Positions 44,717-54,348 of a stretch of DNA of 64,000 nt are shown here, in pieces; within the stretch, counting starts at the first letter, position 1; each line of letters begins with the position of its first letter. The notes below the pieces were generated by a model, which worked only from the letters and a program-made list of their open reading frames with translations, searched no databases and had not been told where the DNA came from. The stretch spans positions 1-64,000 of the forward strand of contig JACKPT010000001.1 of NCBI GenBank assembly GCA_024233345.1. The letters run 5' to 3'. The stretch comes from Verrucomicrobiota bacterium. Its GTDB lineage: Bacteria > Verrucomicrobiota > Kiritimatiellia > CAIVKH01. Made by a program: the position numbers and the translations under genes.

Positions 44717-45679
44717 TCAGGGGTTGGCCCCGGCTTGACGGTGTCGGCGATAGGCCTGGATGATGCGTTGGACCAGCGGATGCCGGACCACATCCGTCTC
44801 GTTCAATTCCATGGTCGCCACCCCCTTGACCCCTTTGAGATTGTTCCGGGCTTCGATCAGGCCGGAGGTTTTGTGGGCGGGAAGATCGATCTGGGTCAGG
44901 TCGCCGGTGACCACGCACCGGGAATCCACCCCGAGCCGGGTCAGGAACATGAACATTTGCTCCGGGGTGGTGTTCTGGCCCTCGTCGAGAATCACAAAAG
45001 CCCGGCTCAGGGTCCGACCCCGCATATAGGCGAGGGGGGCGATCTCGATCATGCTCTTGGCGAGGTACTCCTCAATCAACTCGTTGTTCATCATTGCGTA
45101 CAGCGCGTCGTAGAGCGGACGGAGATAGGGGAAAACCTTCTGCTGGGCGTCGCCGGGCAGGAACCCGAGGCTTTCGCCCGCTTCGACCGCAGGCCGGGTC
45201 AGGATGATCCGGGACACATCGCCCCGGACCAGGCTCGATACTGCCATCGCCATCGCCTGGTAGGTTTTACCGGTCCCGGCCGGCCCGACCGCGAGCACGC
45301 AATCGTGCGTGCGCATCGCTTCGAAGTACTGCATCTGTCCAAATGTACGGGGAAAGATCGGCGGCTTGCCCGGGCCCACTTCGATCCGGGTACGGAACAT
45401 CTTGCGCAGATCGTCCTCCTTGCCGTCCACGAAGGCATCCAGCAGAAAGCCCACGCTCTGCTCCCGCAGGGAAATCCCCCGGTTGCGGGCCTCCCGCAGG
45501 AGTTCGAGGAACGCGGTCGTACGCTCCACCGTCGGCTCCTCGCCAGTGATCGTCACCCAGGTGTCGCGGGAGACCAGCGTGCCCCCCAGTTTGGTCTCGA
45601 TGACCGGTACGGCCTCCTGGCGGGCTCCCAGCAGCTCCTGGGCCTCCCGGGGATTGTCAAATCGAAAAGTCGCTTCCAT
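44717..45679 (-). CDS. phoH: PhoH-like ATPase
   Basis: 320 residues. An N-terminal KH-like domain (about 1-95) is followed by the PhoH ATPase domain with Walker A GPAGTGKT near residue 130 and Walker B FVILDEGQNTT near 234; TRPAVEAGESLGFLPGD between them is diagnostic. Associated with RNA metabolism beside YbeY. The start at 45679 begins MEATFRFDNPREAQELLG, typical for the family; upstream in-frame codons are unsupported. Confidence 0.93.
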   Translation of the reverse strand: MEATFRFDNPREAQELLGARQEAVPVIETKLGGTLVSRDTWVTITGEEPTVERTTAFLELLREARNRGISLREQSVGFLLDAFVDGKEDDLRKMFRTRIEVGPGKPPIFPRTFGQMQYFEAMRTHDCVLAVGPAGTGKTYQAMAMAVSSLVRGDVSRIILTRPAVEAGESLGFLPGDAQQKVFPYLRPLYDALYAMMNNELIEEYLAKSMIEIAPLAYMRGRTLSRAFVILDEGQNTTPEQMFMFLTRLGVDSRCVVTGDLTQIDLPAHKTSGLIEARNNLKGVKGVATMELNETDVVRHPLVQRIIQAYRRHRQAGANP

Positions 45680-45933
45680 GCCCCTAGCAAAGCGAAACCA
45701 CGTCTGGGAGTAAAGCCCACAGAAGGGCCGGGGTGGACGATAGGCGATGGGCAATGGACGAGATGCCCGCACCCAGGTCGTGCGTAGCGCCCATCTCCGA
45801 ATGGGCGTTGGCTGTTTCGGTGAGCGGGGTGAGTCGCCGCTATGGAAATCGGAGGTACACGCAGGGGTCTTTTTCCTTCTGCCTCCCCGGGGCAGCTCTC
45901 GCCACTGGCTCCTGGTTTGCCAGCAAGCCCCGT

Positions 45934-46527
45934 TTACTTGGTCAATCCCATCAACCCTTGCCGGAACTGGGTATAGGGGTTGGATGCATCGGTCCAGATC
46001 CGGAAGTAGGCGAGGGCAAAGTCCGCGCCTGGAATCAGAACCAATTCCTTGCCGTTGAGGTCGAGGCGGGTGCCGACGCCAGGCAGGTAGGTAAGGGAGT
46101 ACCTATCGCCCTCGGAAACATCCTGATAGGCGGCGTTGATCTGCTTGATCCGGTCGGTGAGCGCCTCCAGTTCTGCCGGGGTCAACATGCGGGCGAGGGC
46201 TTTGTCGGCATACGCTACAAATTGATCTTTGGGTATGGATCTCAGATAACGAATATCCAACCGCCGGGCGACATCCCGGGTCAGGGAGTCGATCGCGGTT
46301 GAGCCTTCCGCCACATAGTACGCGGCATCGTAGACCGAGAAAATCCAACCCACCTTGAGGTGGGTGGCCCCGGCTCGAATCAGGGTGGTCCCTTGCTCTT
46401 CGAGGGCGGTCGGGAAATCCGTGGACAGGGCGGCCCGGGCCGGCTGGCCGACGATTCCGATCAGTCCGAGGGCCAAAAATCCGCCCATCAGGGTGGCGCG
46501 TACGCTTGGGGGAGGGGTTCTTTTCAT
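45934..46527 (-). CDS. Secreted chalcone-isomerase-like protein
   Basis: 197 residues with a signal peptide (about 1-31, ending PARAA). The domain includes LKVGWIFSVYDAAYYVAEGS and FVAYADKALARM, then a C-terminal ALAYFRIWTDASNPYTQFRQGLMG, as in bacterial chalcone isomerase-like (CHI) proteins. In bacteria these exported proteins have no proven isomerase role and may bind fatty acids. The start with MKRTPPP was chosen because it gives a normal signal peptide. Confidence 0.8.
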   Translation of the reverse strand: MKRTPPPSVRATLMGGFLALGLIGIVGQPARAALSTDFPTALEEQGTTLIRAGATHLKVGWIFSVYDAAYYVAEGSTAIDSLTRDVARRLDIRYLRSIPKDQFVAYADKALARMLTPAELEALTDRIKQINAAYQDVSEGDRYSLTYLPGVGTRLDLNGKELVLIPGADFALAYFRIWTDASNPYTQFRQGLMGLTK

Positions 46528-46665
46528 GCCCCACGATAACCCAACTGCGGGGGATTTCATCTCCCGGCCGAAAAATTGTCCGTGGCGGCCCCGCGAGGGT
46601 CGACTGAATTCCATTTCATTTTCCCCCGCTGTTCGCTATAGGTGGTGGCCTTTTGGAAGGATAGT

Positions 46666-48327
46666 ATGAGCGAGCCAGTAAACAACGAGCCTGCCGGGAA
46701 AGCATCCCACTTCATTCGCGATGTGGTGATGGCGGATGTTGCCGCCGGGAAACAGAATGGACAAGTGGTCACCCGGTTCCCGCCGGAACCGAATGGGTAT
46801 CTCCATATCGGCCATGCCAAGGCGGTTTGTCTGGATTTTGGCATTGCCCTTGAGTTTGGCGGCCGCTGCCACCTGCGCATGGACGACACCAATCCCGCCA
46901 AGGAATCGATGGAATATGTCGAAGCGATCCAGGCGGATATCCGGTGGCTGGGGTTTGATTGGGGCGAGCACTTTTTTTATGCCGCCGACTACTTCGAGCG
47001 GATGTATGAGTTTGCCGAGGCCCTGATCCTGAAGGGCTGTGCCTATGTCTGCGACCTGAGTTCGGAAGCGTTCAAGGAATACCGTGGCGTACCCACCCGG
47101 CCCGGCAAGGAAAGCCCCTTCCGCAATCGTGATCCTCAGGAGAGCCTCGATCTGTTCCGCCGGATGCGGGCGGGAGAGTTTCCTGATGGCAGCCGCTGCC
47201 TCCGGGCAAAAATCGACATGGCCTCGCCCAACCTTCACCTGCGCGATCCCGTGCTGTACCGGATTCTTCGCGAACCCCACTACCGCACCGGTTCGGACTG
47301 GTGTCTGTACCCGATGTATGACTTCGCCCATCCCCTCGAAGATGCGTTCGAGGGCGTTACTCACTCCCTGTGCACCCTGGAGTTTGAAGTTCATCGTCCC
47401 CTCTATGACTGGGTGGTGAGCCAACTGGCGCCGCCGATCGTGCCCCGGCAGTTCGAGTTCGCCCGGCTCAATCTGGCCTACACCGTGATGAGCAAGCGCA
47501 AGCTGCTCCAGCTCGTGCAGGAAAAACAGGTGAGCGGTTGGGATGATCCTCGCATGCCCACCCTGTGCGGGATGCGCCGCCGCGGTTATCCCCCCGAGGC
47601 GATCCGGGAGTTCTGCGACCGCATTGGCATCACCAAGTACGAAAGCCTGACCGACCTTGCCCTGCTCGAACACTGCGTACGCGACGCTCTGAACCGCACC
47701 GCGCTTCGCCGGATGGCGGTGCTGCGTCCGGTCAAGGTGATTATCGACAACCTCGAACAGGATCTCGACGTGCAGGCGGTCAACAATCCCGAGGATGAAA
47801 CTGCGGGAAGCCGTACCCTGACCCTGACCCGTGAACTGTGGATCGAACAGGATGACTTCATGCTCGAACCGCCCCCCAAATATTTCCGACTCACCCCCGG
47901 CAAGAGTGTCCGCATCCGCTACGCCGGCTTTTTGACCTGCGAACGGGTGGTGCAGGACGACGCCACCGGCGCGGTAAAGGAAATCCACTGCACCTGGAAT
48001 CCTCCCGAGGACAAGCTCAAGGTCAAGGGCACCATCCACTGGGTCTCGGCGACCCGGGGCGTGCCCGCCACGGTCCGGCTGTATGATCGCCTGTTTACCG
48101 TCCCCGAACCGGATGGTGACAAGGAGGTGGATTTCAAATCCCACCTGAACCCCGAATCGGCGATCGAAGTGCAGGCCATGGTCGAGCCTTCGCTGGCCGA
48201 GGCCCAGCCCGAGCAGGCGTTCCAGTTCGAACGGGTGGGCTATTTCTGCGCCGACCGTTATGATCACACCGCAGGCGCCCCGGTCTTTAACCGCACCGCG
48301 ACCCTGAAGGATCTGTGGGCAAGTTGA
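46666..48327 (+). CDS. glnS: Glutaminyl-tRNA synthetase
   Basis: 553 residues. Class I signature HIGHAKA near residue 47 (RFPPEPNGYLHIGH) and VMSKRKL near 274, the KMSKS counterpart. CLRAKIDMASPNLHLRDPVLYRI and the C-terminal anticodon-binding barrels match GlnRS and not GluRS. It charges tRNA-Gln directly, so the amidotransferase route would not be needed for Gln. The start was chosen for the AAGGA about 6 bases upstream; an upstream GTG frame adds 8 residues. Confidence 0.96.
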   Translation: MSEPVNNEPAGKASHFIRDVVMADVAAGKQNGQVVTRFPPEPNGYLHIGHAKAVCLDFGIALEFGGRCHLRMDDTNPAKESMEYVEAIQADIRWLGFDWGEHFFYAADYFERMYEFAEALILKGCAYVCDLSSEAFKEYRGVPTRPGKESPFRNRDPQESLDLFRRMRAGEFPDGSRCLRAKIDMASPNLHLRDPVLYRILREPHYRTGSDWCLYPMYDFAHPLEDAFEGVTHSLCTLEFEVHRPLYDWVVSQLAPPIVPRQFEFARLNLAYTVMSKRKLLQLVQEKQVSGWDDPRMPTLCGMRRRGYPPEAIREFCDRIGITKYESLTDLALLEHCVRDALNRTALRRMAVLRPVKVIIDNLEQDLDVQAVNNPEDETAGSRTLTLTRELWIEQDDFMLEPPPKYFRLTPGKSVRIRYAGFLTCERVVQDDATGAVKEIHCTWNPPEDKLKVKGTIHWVSATRGVPATVRLYDRLFTVPEPDGDKEVDFKSHLNPESAIEVQAMVEPSLAEAQPEQAFQFERVGYFCADRYDHTAGAPVFNRTATLKDLWAS

Positions 48328-48389
48328 CCTGACGGTTGGTGCATCATGAGACTTGACCCGGCGCGGTCGCATCACCGAGACTTGTTCCC

Positions 48390-48959
48390 ATGAACTGGCT
48401 CCCGATGACCTTTACCTTGTGTGCTGTGCTCGGTGGCACCATCTTCGCCATCCTCTTTATCATGCAGTTTTTTATCGGGGGAGGGGATCTCGATACCGAT
48501 GTCGGCGGACACCATGCCGACCTCACCGGTGCCGATGTCAGTTTCAAGTTCCTCTCCATGCAGGGCATCACCGCTTTTCTGATGATGTTCGGCCTGGCCG
48601 GCCGCGCCTTTCTGGAAGGTGAAACCCTGCCTGCCCTGTCTTTTGCCGGGGCGGTGGCGATCGGCCTCGGTGCGGTATGGGTCATTGGGCGTATCTTCCA
48701 CTTCATGAAGAAACTGCAATCCAGCGGGACTGTGGATATGGGCAAGGCGGTGGGGCAGCGGGGTTCGGTATATCTGACCATCCCCGCCGATGGCATCGGC
48801 AAAGTCCAGGTCGCGGTCAATAACCGATTGGGCGTCTTTAACGCGGTCACCGAGCCCGGGCGAGCCCTCGCCACCGGCACCTCGATCAAGGTGACCCGGG
48901 TGATGGAAGATCATACGTTTGTGGTGGAAGAAGAAGCCTTGCAAGGAGTCGGACGATGA
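48390..48959 (+). CDS. NfeD-like membrane protein, flotillin partner
   Basis: 189 residues. Three transmembrane helices (about 8-30, 58-76, 80-102) are split by an acidic loop with GGGDLDTDVGGHHADLTGADVS, and a C-terminal OB-fold region starts at GQRGSVYLTIPADGIGKVQV. This is the short NfeD/YuaF type encoded beside flotillins. Its stop overlaps the flotillin start by ATGA. It probably anchors or regulates the flotillin scaffold in the membrane. Confidence 0.85.
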   Translation: MNWLPMTFTLCAVLGGTIFAILFIMQFFIGGGDLDTDVGGHHADLTGADVSFKFLSMQGITAFLMMFGLAGRAFLEGETLPALSFAGAVAIGLGAVWVIGRIFHFMKKLQSSGTVDMGKAVGQRGSVYLTIPADGIGKVQVAVNNRLGVFNAVTEPGRALATGTSIKVTRVMEDHTFVVEEEALQGVGR

Positions 48960-50392
48960 TGACTGGATGGATTGTGTTAACCATAGCCTTCGCCATACTG
49001 GTCACCTCGACCATTCTATTTCTGGCCTCCAGGTATAAACGATGCCCTTCCGATCAGATCCTGGTGGTCTATGGCCGGGTCGGCGGTCAGTCCGCCCGTT
49101 GTATCCATGGCGGGGGCGCCCTTGTCTGGCCGCTCATCCAGGACAGCGAATACCTCAGCCTTACCCCGATCACCATCAGCATACCCCTGAAGAATGCCCT
49201 CTCCCTTCAGAATATCCGGATTCATGTCCCCAGCACCTTCACCGTCGGTGTCAGCACCGACCCGGTGATCATGACCAACGCCGCCGAACGGTTGCTCGGC
49301 CTCAATCAACCCGCGATCGAGGAAATGGCCCGCGAAATTATCTTCGGTCAATTGCGTCTTACCGTGGCCTCCCTGACCATCGAGCAGATCAACCAGGACC
49401 GGGAAAGCTTTCTCGCTTCGGTCCGGCGCAATGTGGAGCCGGAACTCAACAAGATCGGGCTCTACCTGATCAACGTCAATATCACCGACATTCAGGATGA
49501 ATCCGACTACATCATGGCCCTCGGCAAGAAGGCCGCCGCCGAAGCGGTGAATCAGGCCATGGTCGATGTCGCTCAGCAGGAAAAGCTGGGTTCGATCGGG
49601 CAGGCCGATGCCTACCGCGAACGGGATGTCCGGGTCGCCGAAGCCACCGCAGAGGCGATCAAGGGTAAAAAGCGTGCCGAGGCTGATCAGCGGGTCTATG
49701 TCCAGGGTCAGGAAAAAGAAGCGGTGGGAGGCGAAAACCAATCCAAGGCGGAAATTGCCGCCTTCAACGCCACCCTGGCGGTCAAAGAGGCGGAAGCCTT
49801 CCAGCAGGGGGAAGTCGCCAAGCGGGTGGCCGAAGCGGAAATTCAAAAGTCCCAATACAAGGCAGAACTCGAGCGGTTGAATGCGGCCGAAGTGGTCCAG
49901 AAGGAAATTGACCGCCGCAAAATTGAAATTGCCGCCGCGGCCGAAGCCGAACGTATCCGGCTTGTCGCCAAGGGCGAGGCGGATGCGGTGTTGATGAAAT
50001 TCCAGGCCGAAGCGGAAGGGTTGCAGAAGCTGCTGGAAAGCAAAGCCACCGGGTATGAACGCCTTGTCACCAGTTGCAATGGCGATGCCAAGTCTGCGGC
50101 CACCCTGTTGATGATCGAGAAACTTGAAAACATCGTGGCCAGCCAGGTCGAAGCGATCAAGAACCTCAAGATCGACAAGATCACCGTGTGGGACTCCGGG
50201 GCCTCCGATGGCTCTTCCTCCACCGCCAATTTCGCTTCCAACCTGATCAAGAGCCTCCCCCCGATCCATGATGTCGCCCGCATGGCCGGCATTGACCTGC
50301 CGGAGTATCTCGGCCAGGTCCGGACCGACAAGGCTTCCCCCGGAGGCTCCGGAATACCTTCCATGGATGCGTCCCCACGCACCCCCGGATGA
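48956..50392 (+). CDS. Flotillin-type SPFH/band 7 membrane scaffold protein
   Basis: 478 residues. An N-terminal membrane helix (about 4-23) is followed by the SPFH domain (about 28-200; DQILVVYGRVGGQSARCIHGGG, EEMAREIIFGQLRLTVASLTIEQINQDRE). A long Glu/Ala-rich coiled coil comes next (about 185-375), and a C-terminal tail ends in the proline-rich SPGGSGIPSMDAS. It forms oligomers at fluid membrane microdomains. Co-translated with the NfeD-like partner. The first of the paired 15-bp palindromes begins 3 bases after its stop codon. Confidence 0.92.
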   Translation: MMTGWIVLTIAFAILVTSTILFLASRYKRCPSDQILVVYGRVGGQSARCIHGGGALVWPLIQDSEYLSLTPITISIPLKNALSLQNIRIHVPSTFTVGVSTDPVIMTNAAERLLGLNQPAIEEMAREIIFGQLRLTVASLTIEQINQDRESFLASVRRNVEPELNKIGLYLINVNITDIQDESDYIMALGKKAAAEAVNQAMVDVAQQEKLGSIGQADAYRERDVRVAEATAEAIKGKKRAEADQRVYVQGQEKEAVGGENQSKAEIAAFNATLAVKEAEAFQQGEVAKRVAEAEIQKSQYKAELERLNAAEVVQKEIDRRKIEIAAAAEAERIRLVAKGEADAVLMKFQAEAEGLQKLLESKATGYERLVTSCNGDAKSAATLLMIEKLENIVASQVEAIKNLKIDKITVWDSGASDGSSSTANFASNLIKSLPPIHDVARMAGIDLPEYLGQVRTDKASPGGSGIPSMDASPRTPG

Positions 50393-50394
50393 GG

Positions 50395-50446
50395 GTTCCA
50401 ATGATTGGAACTTTTTGAGGCGCATTTTCCAACCGTTGGAAAATGC
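50395..50446. repeat. Pair of TTCCAA-N3-TTGGAA palindromes, 31-bp period
   Basis: First palindrome 50396-50410 (extends to a 7-bp stem GTTCCAA/TTGGAAC and is followed by five T, so it also looks like the flotillin terminator). Second palindrome starts 31 bases later at 50427 and extends to an 11-bp stem, GCATTTTCCAA (50422-50432) with TTGGAAAATGC (50436-50446). The same motif, period and similar spacer occur after alaS. Confidence 0.85.
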
Positions 50447-50550
50447 CAGGTCGGCATCCGCCTCATCGTCATCGTAGCCGTTGCGTGTCCTGTCTTTTTA
50501 GCGCCGGTAAGCTGAAGGGGTCTTTGCGGGTTGGGCAGGCGTTTGGGCGA

Positions 50551-50739
50551 TCACACCAGCCACGCCAGCAGGGCGAGGAGAAGAAGCGCGGCGACGGCCG
50601 GCCACAGCCATTTGCGGGTTGGTCCGGGCTGGGGGAAGTCATACCCGCAGACCGGGCAGCGGTTGTGGTTTGCTTCCACTTCCACCGCGCATGACGGGCA
50701 CTCCCGGGTGCCAAACTTCTTGTCGGGGTTGATCCGCAT
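50551..50739 (-). CDS. Small zinc-ribbon, tail-anchored membrane protein
   Basis: 62 residues. Two CxxC pairs (ECPSCAVEVEANHNRCPVCGYDF) form a zinc ribbon, and the C-terminus is one transmembrane helix (about 43-61) ending the protein. AGGA lies 7 bases before the ATG. Small proteins of this layout are widespread; function unknown. It converges on flotillin. Confidence 0.75.
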   Translation of the reverse strand: MRINPDKKFGTRECPSCAVEVEANHNRCPVCGYDFPQPGPTRKWLWPAVAALLLLALLAWLV

Positions 50740-50826
50740 GGACCATTCCTATCGGAACAAGGGTAAAAAGTCACGGCTCACCCTGTGCCGGCTTGCCGGG
50801 GCTATTCTGAGCACTAAATAAGAGGC

Positions 50827-50856
50827 GATTACGATTACGATTAGGATTACGATTCG
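50827..50856. repeat. Short tandem GATTAC hexamers
   Basis: Five hexamers in a row: GATTAC, GATTAC, GATTAG, GATTAC, GATTCG. They lie in the 255-base divergent gap between the zinc-ribbon gene and galE, in which no other feature is seen. Confidence 0.7.
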
Positions 50857-50994
50857 GAATGGGAATGAGGGCCCTGAAGGCACGACAGTCGCAACCCTGC
50901 CTCAACGAGGCCTCATGAATACGCACTGCCCCGGCCGGCGATGGACCAACCGGGTGATTGCACTTCATCCGGCAGTGGAGTACCATTTCCCGCC

Positions 50995-51966
50995 ATGAAA
51001 ATTCTTGTCACCGGCGGAGCCGGCTATATTGGAAGTGTGACCACCGAGCAGTTGCTCGATGCCGGTCACGAGGTGGTGGTGTTCGATTCTCTGGAGCGCG
51101 GGCATCGGGCGGCGATCGACGACCGGGCCACCTTTCTCCAGGGGGATTTGCGGGACCGGGACAGCATTGGGGAGGCGATGAAGGTTTCCCGCCCGGACGC
51201 GGTCATGCATTTTGCCGCGTTTGCCCTGGTTGGGGAGTCCATGGACGATCCCATGATGTATTTCCGGAACAATGTTGAGGGGGGAATCCACCTGGTCGAG
51301 GCCATGCAGTCGGTGGGTGTACCCCGGATTGTTTTTTCCTCCACCTGCGCCACATATGGCCAACCGGATGAAGTACCGATTCATGAAAAGCTTCCCCAGC
51401 GGCCCCAGAATCCCTACGGGCAGTCGAAGTTGCAGTTCGAGGAAATCCTGAACTGGTGCCGTGAACGTACCGGACTGGAGTCGGTCTTCCTGCGGTATTT
51501 CAATGCGGCGGGGGCGACGGAAAAATTTGGCGAAGACCACGAACCGGAGACCCATTTGATTCCGCTGGTCCTGCAGGTCGCCCTGGGCAAGCGCCGCGCG
51601 ATCCAAATTTTCGGGGAGGACTATGAGACGGAGGATGGCACCTGCATTCGCGACTATATCCATATTGTCGACCTTGCCCAGGCGCACCGGCTCGCCCTCG
51701 AAGGCAAGCAGCAGGGGCCGTTTAATCTTGGGAATGGCAGCGGATATTCGGTGCGGCAGGTGATCGAGATGGCGCGTGAAGTGACCGGCCATGAGATCCC
51801 TGCCCAGGTGGCCCCCCGCCGTCCCGGGGATCCTGCACGACTGATTGCGGCTGCGACCAAGGCCCATGACGAGCTGGGATGGAGGCCCGCCTATGCTGAC
51901 TTGAGGACAATCATCGAGCATGCGTGGGCGTGGCACCAGCGTCATCCCGACGGTTATCCGAAGTGA
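50995..51966 (+). CDS. galE: UDP-glucose 4-epimerase
   Basis: 323 residues, extended SDR fold. NAD site GGAGYIGS near 7, SSTCATYG near 117 and the catalytic YGQSK at about 141; RYFNAAGA and the C-terminal PRRPGDPARL match GalE. It interconverts UDP-glucose and UDP-galactose for surface polysaccharides or galactose use. The start at 50995 begins MKILVTGG, the normal N-terminus. It overlaps cinA by GTGA. Confidence 0.94.
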   Translation: MKILVTGGAGYIGSVTTEQLLDAGHEVVVFDSLERGHRAAIDDRATFLQGDLRDRDSIGEAMKVSRPDAVMHFAAFALVGESMDDPMMYFRNNVEGGIHLVEAMQSVGVPRIVFSSTCATYGQPDEVPIHEKLPQRPQNPYGQSKLQFEEILNWCRERTGLESVFLRYFNAAGATEKFGEDHEPETHLIPLVLQVALGKRRAIQIFGEDYETEDGTCIRDYIHIVDLAQAHRLALEGKQQGPFNLGNGSGYSVRQVIEMAREVTGHEIPAQVAPRRPGDPARLIAAATKAHDELGWRPAYADLRTIIEHAWAWHQRHPDGYPK

Positions 51967-53192
51967 ACGGCCCCCGCATCGAGCTGATCTCCTCCGGTTC
52001 CGAGCTGCTCAATGGCGGGACGATCAACCGCCATGCCCAAGCCCTCGGCGCCGCACTGGATGCCGAGGGATATACCTTGTCCCGGGATACCACCATCGGT
52101 GATCAGGCAGAGGAAATTCGCGACGCCCTGTCGGAGGCTCTGGACCGCGCTGAGGTGGTGGTGTTTTCGGGTGGGCTCGGGCCGACCGGCGACGACCTGA
52201 CCCGGGGCGTGGTGGCGGAGATGCTGGGATGCGGGGTGGTGATGCATGAGCCTTCCCGGTTGCGGATTGTCGAGCGCTATCGGTTTCGCAGGAAGCCGCT
52301 CAATAACCTGGTCGAACAGCATGCCCTGGTGGTCGAACAGGCCGAGGTTCTCGACAATGCGGCCGGCCTGGCCCCCGGAGAATTGCTCCGGATTGGCGGT
52401 GCGGTGCTGTTTTTACTGCCTGGTCCCCCCAGTGAATTTCAGGCCATTCTGACCGATCACGTCATGCCGTTTTTGCGCAAACGCTGGCCGAGCTCGCCGG
52501 TGCGAACGATCAAGTTTCATGTTGCCGGCCTGGGTGAATCGGATTTGCTTGCCCGGATGCACGAGGCGAAGTTTCCCTTTGAGGAAATCAATCCCTCCTT
52601 TCGGGCCTCCCCCGGCCAGGTATTGCTGACCTTGACGCATCCCGACGAGGCCCGGTTGACGCATGCAGGTGAGCTGGTGCAGTCCCTGCTGACCGTGCAC
52701 GAGCTGGTGGCGCTGAGCCATGACTCGGTGGCCTCGGTGGTGGCGGATCTGTTGACCGGGTCGGGACAAACCCTCGCGGTTGCCGAGTCCTGTACCGGGG
52801 GAGGGCTGGGTGAGCAACTCACGGCACTGCCCGGTAGTTCGCGGTTTTTTGTCGGCGGGGTGATTGCCTACGCGAATGCGGTGAAGGAATCCCTGCTCGA
52901 TGTTCCGGCGGAACTGCTTGCCGACCAGGGCGCGGTGAGCGGCCCGGTTGCGGCGGCGATGGCGGTCGGAGTGCGAACCCGCCTGGGTGCGGACTGGGGT
53001 GTGAGTATCACCGGGGTGGCCGGCCCCGGGGGGGGGACGGACGATAAGCCGGTCGGGTTGGTCTATATCGGCGTCGCCGGCCCCGAGGGATCGGCCGTCC
53101 GTGAAATCCGGTTTGGCGGTTCCCGGTCTTCGGTCCGGAACTTTGCCATGCGCGCGGCGTTGAATTTACTGCGCGAACATCTGGTCGGTTGA
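51963..53192 (+). CDS. cinA: CinA-family nicotinamide-nucleotide amidohydrolase / competence-damage protein
   Basis: 409 residues. The N-terminal MoCF-like domain (about 1-170; LISSGSELLNGGTINRHA, FSGGLGPTGDDLTR) is followed by the CinA C-terminal amidohydrolase domain (about 250-405; AVAESCTGGGLGEQLTALPGSS, GVAGPGGGTDDKPVG). It recycles NMN and clears ADP-ribose. The GTG start overlapping the galE stop is preferred; an upstream ATG at 51924 would add 13 residues inside galE. Confidence 0.92.
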   Translation: MNGPRIELISSGSELLNGGTINRHAQALGAALDAEGYTLSRDTTIGDQAEEIRDALSEALDRAEVVVFSGGLGPTGDDLTRGVVAEMLGCGVVMHEPSRLRIVERYRFRRKPLNNLVEQHALVVEQAEVLDNAAGLAPGELLRIGGAVLFLLPGPPSEFQAILTDHVMPFLRKRWPSSPVRTIKFHVAGLGESDLLARMHEAKFPFEEINPSFRASPGQVLLTLTHPDEARLTHAGELVQSLLTVHELVALSHDSVASVVADLLTGSGQTLAVAESCTGGGLGEQLTALPGSSRFFVGGVIAYANAVKESLLDVPAELLADQGAVSGPVAAAMAVGVRTRLGADWGVSITGVAGPGGGTDDKPVGLVYIGVAGPEGSAVREIRFGGSRSSVRNFAMRAALNLLREHLVG

Positions 53193-53218
53193 CGTGTTTC
53201 CATGCGGGGGAGGGTTGA

Positions 53219-54136
53219 ATGAAAACGATGACGCTCGGGATGAGTGAGACGGTTACCTCGGTCCTCGGACTGGGATGTATGCGGATGGGCGGGAAACCGG
53301 AGGCCGAGGCCGCGCGGGTGATCGAGACCGCCCTCGACTGTGGTATCCGGCTGTTTGATCACGCGGATATCTATGATGATGGCCGCTCTGAAAGGGTGTT
53401 TGCCCGGGCATTGCAGCAGACCGGTACCCCCCGTGCCGAGATTCAGATCCAATCCAAGTGCGGGATCTGTCCCGGGTATTTCGATTTTTCCCGCGACCAC
53501 ATTCTGGGGGCGGTGGAGGGCAGTCTTCGGCGCCTGGAAACGGAGTACCTGGATATCCTGTTGCTCCATCGTCCCGATGCCCTCGTGGAACCGGAGGAGG
53601 TGGCCGCCGCGTTCGACAACCTGTTTCAGTCCGGCAAGGTGCGGCACTTCGGGGTGAGCAATCAGCATCCGAGGCAGATCGATCTGTTGCGCCGCTATGT
53701 CCGCCAACCCCTGATCATCCATCAACTTCAGTTCAGTCTCGGACATACCCTGATGATCGACCAGGGATTGAATGTGAACATGGGAGTTGACGGTGCGGTC
53801 GATCGCGATGGTGGTATCCTGGAGTATTGCCGGCTTCACGACATGACAATCCAGCCCTGGTCTCCGCTCCAATTTGGATTCTTTGAGGGGGTCTTTCTGG
53901 ATCACCCCAAATTCCCGGACCTGAACCGGGTGCTCCACCAGATTGCGGGCGAGCAGGGGGTGCCTGCCCCGGCGGTCGCCATCGCCTGGTTGCTGCGGCA
54001 TCCGGCGGGGATGCAACCCATCCTCGGCACCATGAACCCCGAGCGGCTTCGCGACCTGTGCCGGGCCGACACCGTCCGACTGTCCCGACCCCAGTGGTAT
54101 GAGCTGTATCGCGCCGCCGGGCACTCCCTGCCCTGA
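53219..54136 (+). CDS. Aldo/keto reductase
   Basis: 305 residues, AKR barrel. The catalytic tetrad is visible: Asp and Tyr in LFDHADIYDDGRSE, Lys in IQSKCGI and His in DILLLHRPDAL. The C-terminal PAPAVAIAWLLRHPAGMQPILGT binds NADPH. Closest in style to the YdhF-type oxidoreductases. The ATG follows a G-rich AGGG site. It lies 26 bases after cinA and may be co-transcribed. Substrate unknown. Confidence 0.92.
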   Translation: MKTMTLGMSETVTSVLGLGCMRMGGKPEAEAARVIETALDCGIRLFDHADIYDDGRSERVFARALQQTGTPRAEIQIQSKCGICPGYFDFSRDHILGAVEGSLRRLETEYLDILLLHRPDALVEPEEVAAAFDNLFQSGKVRHFGVSNQHPRQIDLLRRYVRQPLIIHQLQFSLGHTLMIDQGLNVNMGVDGAVDRDGGILEYCRLHDMTIQPWSPLQFGFFEGVFLDHPKFPDLNRVLHQIAGEQGVPAPAVAIAWLLRHPAGMQPILGTMNPERLRDLCRADTVRLSRPQWYELYRAAGHSLP

Positions 54137-54273
54137 CCGACCGGCCAGGAAATCCGCCTGCGGTGATAAAAAAATAAAAAAGTTTGTCAAAAATCCCCCT
54201 CTCGTTTCCTTGTGTAGGTATGATCAGGAACCGAATCGCGCGAAACCGGAGTCACCGGGGGTACATGGCTTCG

Positions 54274-54302
54274 TTGACATCCCCCCGGCCCTCCAGTAGA
54301 AC
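54274..54302 (+). promoter_or_regulatory. Promoter of recA
   Basis: TTGACA (54274-54279), exactly 17 bases of C-rich spacer, TAGAAC (54297-54302). The start site would lie near 54309, giving a 40-base leader with an AAAGGA ribosome site before the ATG. The same TTGACA/TAGAA(T/C) pattern is used by the tetR gene at 19600. I see no clear LexA box. Confidence 0.75.
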
Positions 54303-54348
54303 TAACCCTTTCCGGGTCATCCGGAATCCCCTTTGAAAGGAATCAATC

